NCBI RefSeq assembly: GCF_011075055.1
Contig: NC_058154.1
Span: 8,935,620 to 8,999,619 of the forward strand
DNA length: 64,000 nucleotides
Reading direction: 5' to 3'
Source of the DNA: Mangifera indica
Lineage: Eukaryota; Streptophyta; Magnoliopsida; Sapindales; Anacardiaceae
Shown: in pieces, positions 61,087 through 64,000 of the stretch
How positions within the stretch are numbered: the stretch's first letter is position 1
How the letters are laid out: each line of letters opens with the position of its first letter
Program-made: the position numbers and the translations under genes
The notes under the pieces: generated by a model
What the model was told of the DNA's origin: nothing
Seen by the model: the letters and a program-made list of their open reading frames with translations, nothing else
Databases searched by the model: none

Positions 61087-61896
61087 CCTTGAAGTCTAAA
61101 ATTTTTCAATCATTGATGAAGAAACAATTGAATCCGTCATGTTAGGAGGGAGGTTATCATTGATGAAGATGCATACATAATCATCAAGAGAAGAGGAAGA
61201 CAAAGGATGCACAATCACCAACAATGATAGATCTTAGTCAATTGGAGCATGATAAATTTTGAGATGAAAACGCGATCACTAGCGAAAACAAAAGAAATAT
61301 CAATGTTGATAGAGGCTAATATGACTTTTGGTAAAATATTTGAGGTCGGATCGGGAAGAGATGACTAATAACAAAGAGGAACAACATTGATGAAAAAGAG
61401 GGGAAAAAAAAAAAGAAGAGAAGATTTAACGTGGAAAGGAGAAAAATAAAAAGAATATAGGGTAAAAGAGAAAATCAAAAGAAATAAATGAGAAAAATTG
61501 AAAAATCTACGTACAATGGCTTTTCTACTCTTCCACTTAACAGAATTTATTGACGGGAGTAGATAATGGATAAAAAAATTAAACTTTTTGAACATAAAAT
61601 GTAAAATTGTCAGTTTATCAAAACTTGGTTGTAAATTTTTTGGGTTAAAATAAAATACGAAAAATATAAATCAAGTCCTATGTGGCTTCACCTTTGTCCA
61701 TCGTTTCTTTATTGTTGGGCTGCTTTGCCATCGTGTCTCTAGTTGGTCGACAGTTCAATGAATTTGATTTCATGAAAACCATTCAAATTTTGGGAAATTT
61801 TAAGTTCACCCAGAGCTTCCGTAAATGTTTTGTCCACGTCATCAGATAATCACTTGATGGTAAACCATTAATTTAGTCCTTATAAGATTAAATTTA
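61087..61896. other. Spacer without recognised content
   Basis: Purine-rich stretch at 61360-61500 (AGAAAAATAAAAAGAATA type). The open frame on its minus strand has low complexity. No gene seen. Confidence 0.4.
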
Positions 61897-62283
61897 CGAT
61901 AAAACTATATACACAATTTTTATATATAAATATCGATATATTACATTATAATTGAGTATTATTTTATCTTTAATTTTTAATCATCTAATCACAAGATGAT
62001 ACGTTGTTATTTATACACAAAACTATGTACAAAAATTATACACAACATTACTCTTAAATTTATAAATTTGCAAAAATTACACATTAAAACAAAACATTTT
62101 AAAAATCAATAAAATTATACATATATACTTTTGATTAGATAATTTGGATATACAAATAAAGTATCATTATGTGATCGAATAATTTTAAATTAAAAATAAA
62201 ATAATATTAAATCATATGATGACATATTATCTGTATACCCTGAATTATATACTAAAAAAATATACACACAATAATGCTCTTTA
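61897..62283. repeat. Two adjacent short MITE-like repeats
   Basis: First copy about 61897-62075 (GATAAAACTATATACACAAT ... TATACACAACATTACTCTT); second about 62109-62283 (AATAAAATTATACATATATA ... ATACACACAATAATGCTCTT). They share the central TCATATGATGAC/AATAATTTTAAATTAAA words. Confidence 0.65.
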
Positions 62284-63379
62284 ACAACTCACCTCAGTCA
62301 ATTCTAACAGAAATTTTATAATTCACTTCGTACATTAGAAATAAACTTTTTTTTTTTTTACATAATTTAACTTTTCTACAATCTTTGTATTAAAAATCAC
62401 AAAATTTTAAAAATAATCATTTATTTATTAAAGGTTTTATCTACAATATTAAGTTGAATCAAGCCCCTTCATGGTTTGAGTTCGAGTTTGAACTCAATAG
62501 TTTCTTGTACCCATAACTTGAACTTGAGCCATAAATACTTGTTTTAAGCCCAATTAAACCAAATTTATAATTAAATTTAAGTCAACTCAACTTAAATCAA
62601 ACCCTAATTTTAAGTGTTTTTCTTGTAGAGTTTAACTTATTATCTTAGAATAAAGGCTTATAAATTGAACTCTTTTTTTGCCTTATGGCATGGTTTTTCA
62701 TTAAATTTAGTTTTATTGGAAGTCTAATACTTGAGTTTTTTTTTTTTCCCAAGTTTTAATAGTTACTATTTTAGTTTATTATTTTCTCACCGTAAGTTTG
62801 TTAAAATCCTAGTTGGTGCCTGTTGAACACTTAAATTCCAAATATCCATTCAAAATGTAAATTTGGCACAATGTTGTACATATCAATTATCATATCACTT
62901 CTAACTATTTCACTTTTATACATTTTCTATTTTTACCCTGAAATCAATTGTTAGTGATTTGGCAGTATTCAACCTAAAATTACACTAACTAAGGTGTGAT
63001 CTACAATTCACATTAAATTGTGTCGAGTCTAATATGATTTCAACCTGATTGCATTGGTGCCATGCAATGATTCAAATTGAACATATCGTTCAGAATCACA
63101 TTAGTGACTAGCCAAGGTATGGTTTTGTCAGATTGCATATGACTTAGTGCGTTTTTTATCAAATTATACATTTTTTTATACAATTTGACTATTCAAGTTG
63201 TATCACATCCAACCATTTTTTTTTTCATTTGTATACATTTATATTTAATTTAGGAGTTTTAGGAAAGCTAAAATGAATTGTAACAACATCAGGTACGTTC
63301 AAGGGTAAGTTAGTCATTTAGCATGATTTGGGTCCTCCAAAAGGTTTGACATGTTGAATTTTCAAAGCCAATGTAAAAG
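62284..63379. other. AT-rich spacer
   Basis: About 62455-62605 has GAGTTCGAGTTTGAACTC-like words as in the element at 45288. Otherwise nothing recognised. Confidence 0.4.
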
Positions 63380-64000
63380 TCAAACCTCTAGCGCCCCCGT
63401 CCTTGTCTCTGGGACGTTTGTCCCTATGAGCTAGTAATTTCAAATCATGCTCGCATGATTTTCACGATGCACATCTTAGTAGACGCATGTCCCATTCGAG
63501 GGGACGATTGTCCCAAACATGTTTTTTAGCAGTTATAAAACTCTTCCATGAGTTTTGATTAGGGTACGCATTGCTAACCTTATTTTTCACTTATACAGAG
63601 AGAGCAGTGAGGATTGAAAGTCTTGGAGAGTCGCTAGAGTAGAGGAACATCATCGGATTCTTGCCACTCGAAGACTAAGCACCATTGGAGGAGAGGTAGG
63701 TGAATTTCTTTCCTTCTTTTCTTTTGTAATGCCATTTTCTATTAGTATTTTGTATAATCTGTTATAGAATAGTTGAATTGTAGTGATTGCAAGATATATC
63801 TGTGTATATATGATTGATCCGTATGAGTATGATCAAGATGATGATGGAACACTAAGAATATGCATGAATTGGATTATGTTCATTTCGGGTTGCATCGATT
63901 GTTAGGTTTATGGGTGTTTAGGAATGGTTTTGGTGAATTGAATAAGTTTAGGGGAGTCCTAGTTTAATTTTGGATTATTGGATTGTCGAACCGTTGTAAA
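63380..64000 (+). other. LTR-like or leader-like sequence at the right edge
   Basis: Less AT-rich than its surroundings, with repeated GGGACGTTTGTCCC / GGGGACGATTGTCCC palindromic words at about 63411-63426 and 63500-63515. A GAGAGAGCAGTGAGG leader-like stretch near 63598 ends in GAG/GTAGGTG, a good donor, at about 63693. It could be a gypsy LTR or the first exon of a gene continuing outside. Confidence 0.3.

Noticed and set aside
1..64000. tRNA, rRNA, CRISPR or bacterial operon features
   Set aside because: None seen; the regularly repeated words in 47930-48760 are an irregular retroelement minisatellite, not a spacer-repeat array.

Overview
The window is nuclear DNA from a flowering plant, almost certainly a eudicot. 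The genes carry GT-AG introns, the spacer DNA is AT-rich and crowded with LTR retrotransposon remains and MITEs, and the protein families are plant ones (CYP72A cytochromes P450, plastid solanesyl diphosphate synthase, an X8-domain wall protein). I cannot name the species. Positions come from reading splice sites and comparing paralogous copies within the window; no database search was run.

Left part (1-31907, plus strand): a tandem CYP72A cluster with five-exon genes. Gene A (1-2244) is cut by the left edge. A decayed, LTR-interrupted P450 pseudogene follows (5641-8359). Gene B (9850-16595) has intact exons but carries Lys in place of the acid of the I-helix oxygen-activation motif, and intron 2 holds a 4-kb copia element. 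A single exon-3 relic lies at 22200-22422. Gene C (22897-27243) has intact exon frames but a destroyed intron-1 acceptor (AG to AT). Gene D (28564-31907) is complete with all motifs. Genes A to C and the DNA between them are repeated blocks: a copia remnant plus a P450 relic lie after both A and B, and the same truncated-exon/copia arrangement sits in intron 2 of B and C. Later insertions (a 206-bp solo LTR before B, a 2.2-kb solo LTR after B) have matching empty sites in the sister block.

Middle part (35580-42684, minus strand): two ordinary single genes, a mitochondrial inner membrane protease subunit (IMP1-like, four exons, 160 aa) and a plastid solanesyl diphosphate synthase (six exons, 420 aa). 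A 1.9-kb foldback Mutator-like element with a perfect 9-bp target duplication lies 0.46 kb upstream of the synthase start.

Right part (45071-64000): mostly repeats. A decayed copia element (47534-53874) is followed by a second copy of its 5' leader, giving an LTR-internal-LTR-leader tandem. Palindromic LTR-like units follow. The only gene here is a small secreted X8-domain protein on the minus strand (57442-58667, four exons, the last only 26 nt). Beyond it are a Tourist-like MITE, a hAT-like element and MITE copies, and the right edge looks like LTR sequence.

I see no sign of an unknown coding system. The most interesting signals are the decay states of the P450 copies, the chimeric intron 2 shared by genes B and C, and the well-bounded mobile elements with target duplications and empty sites.
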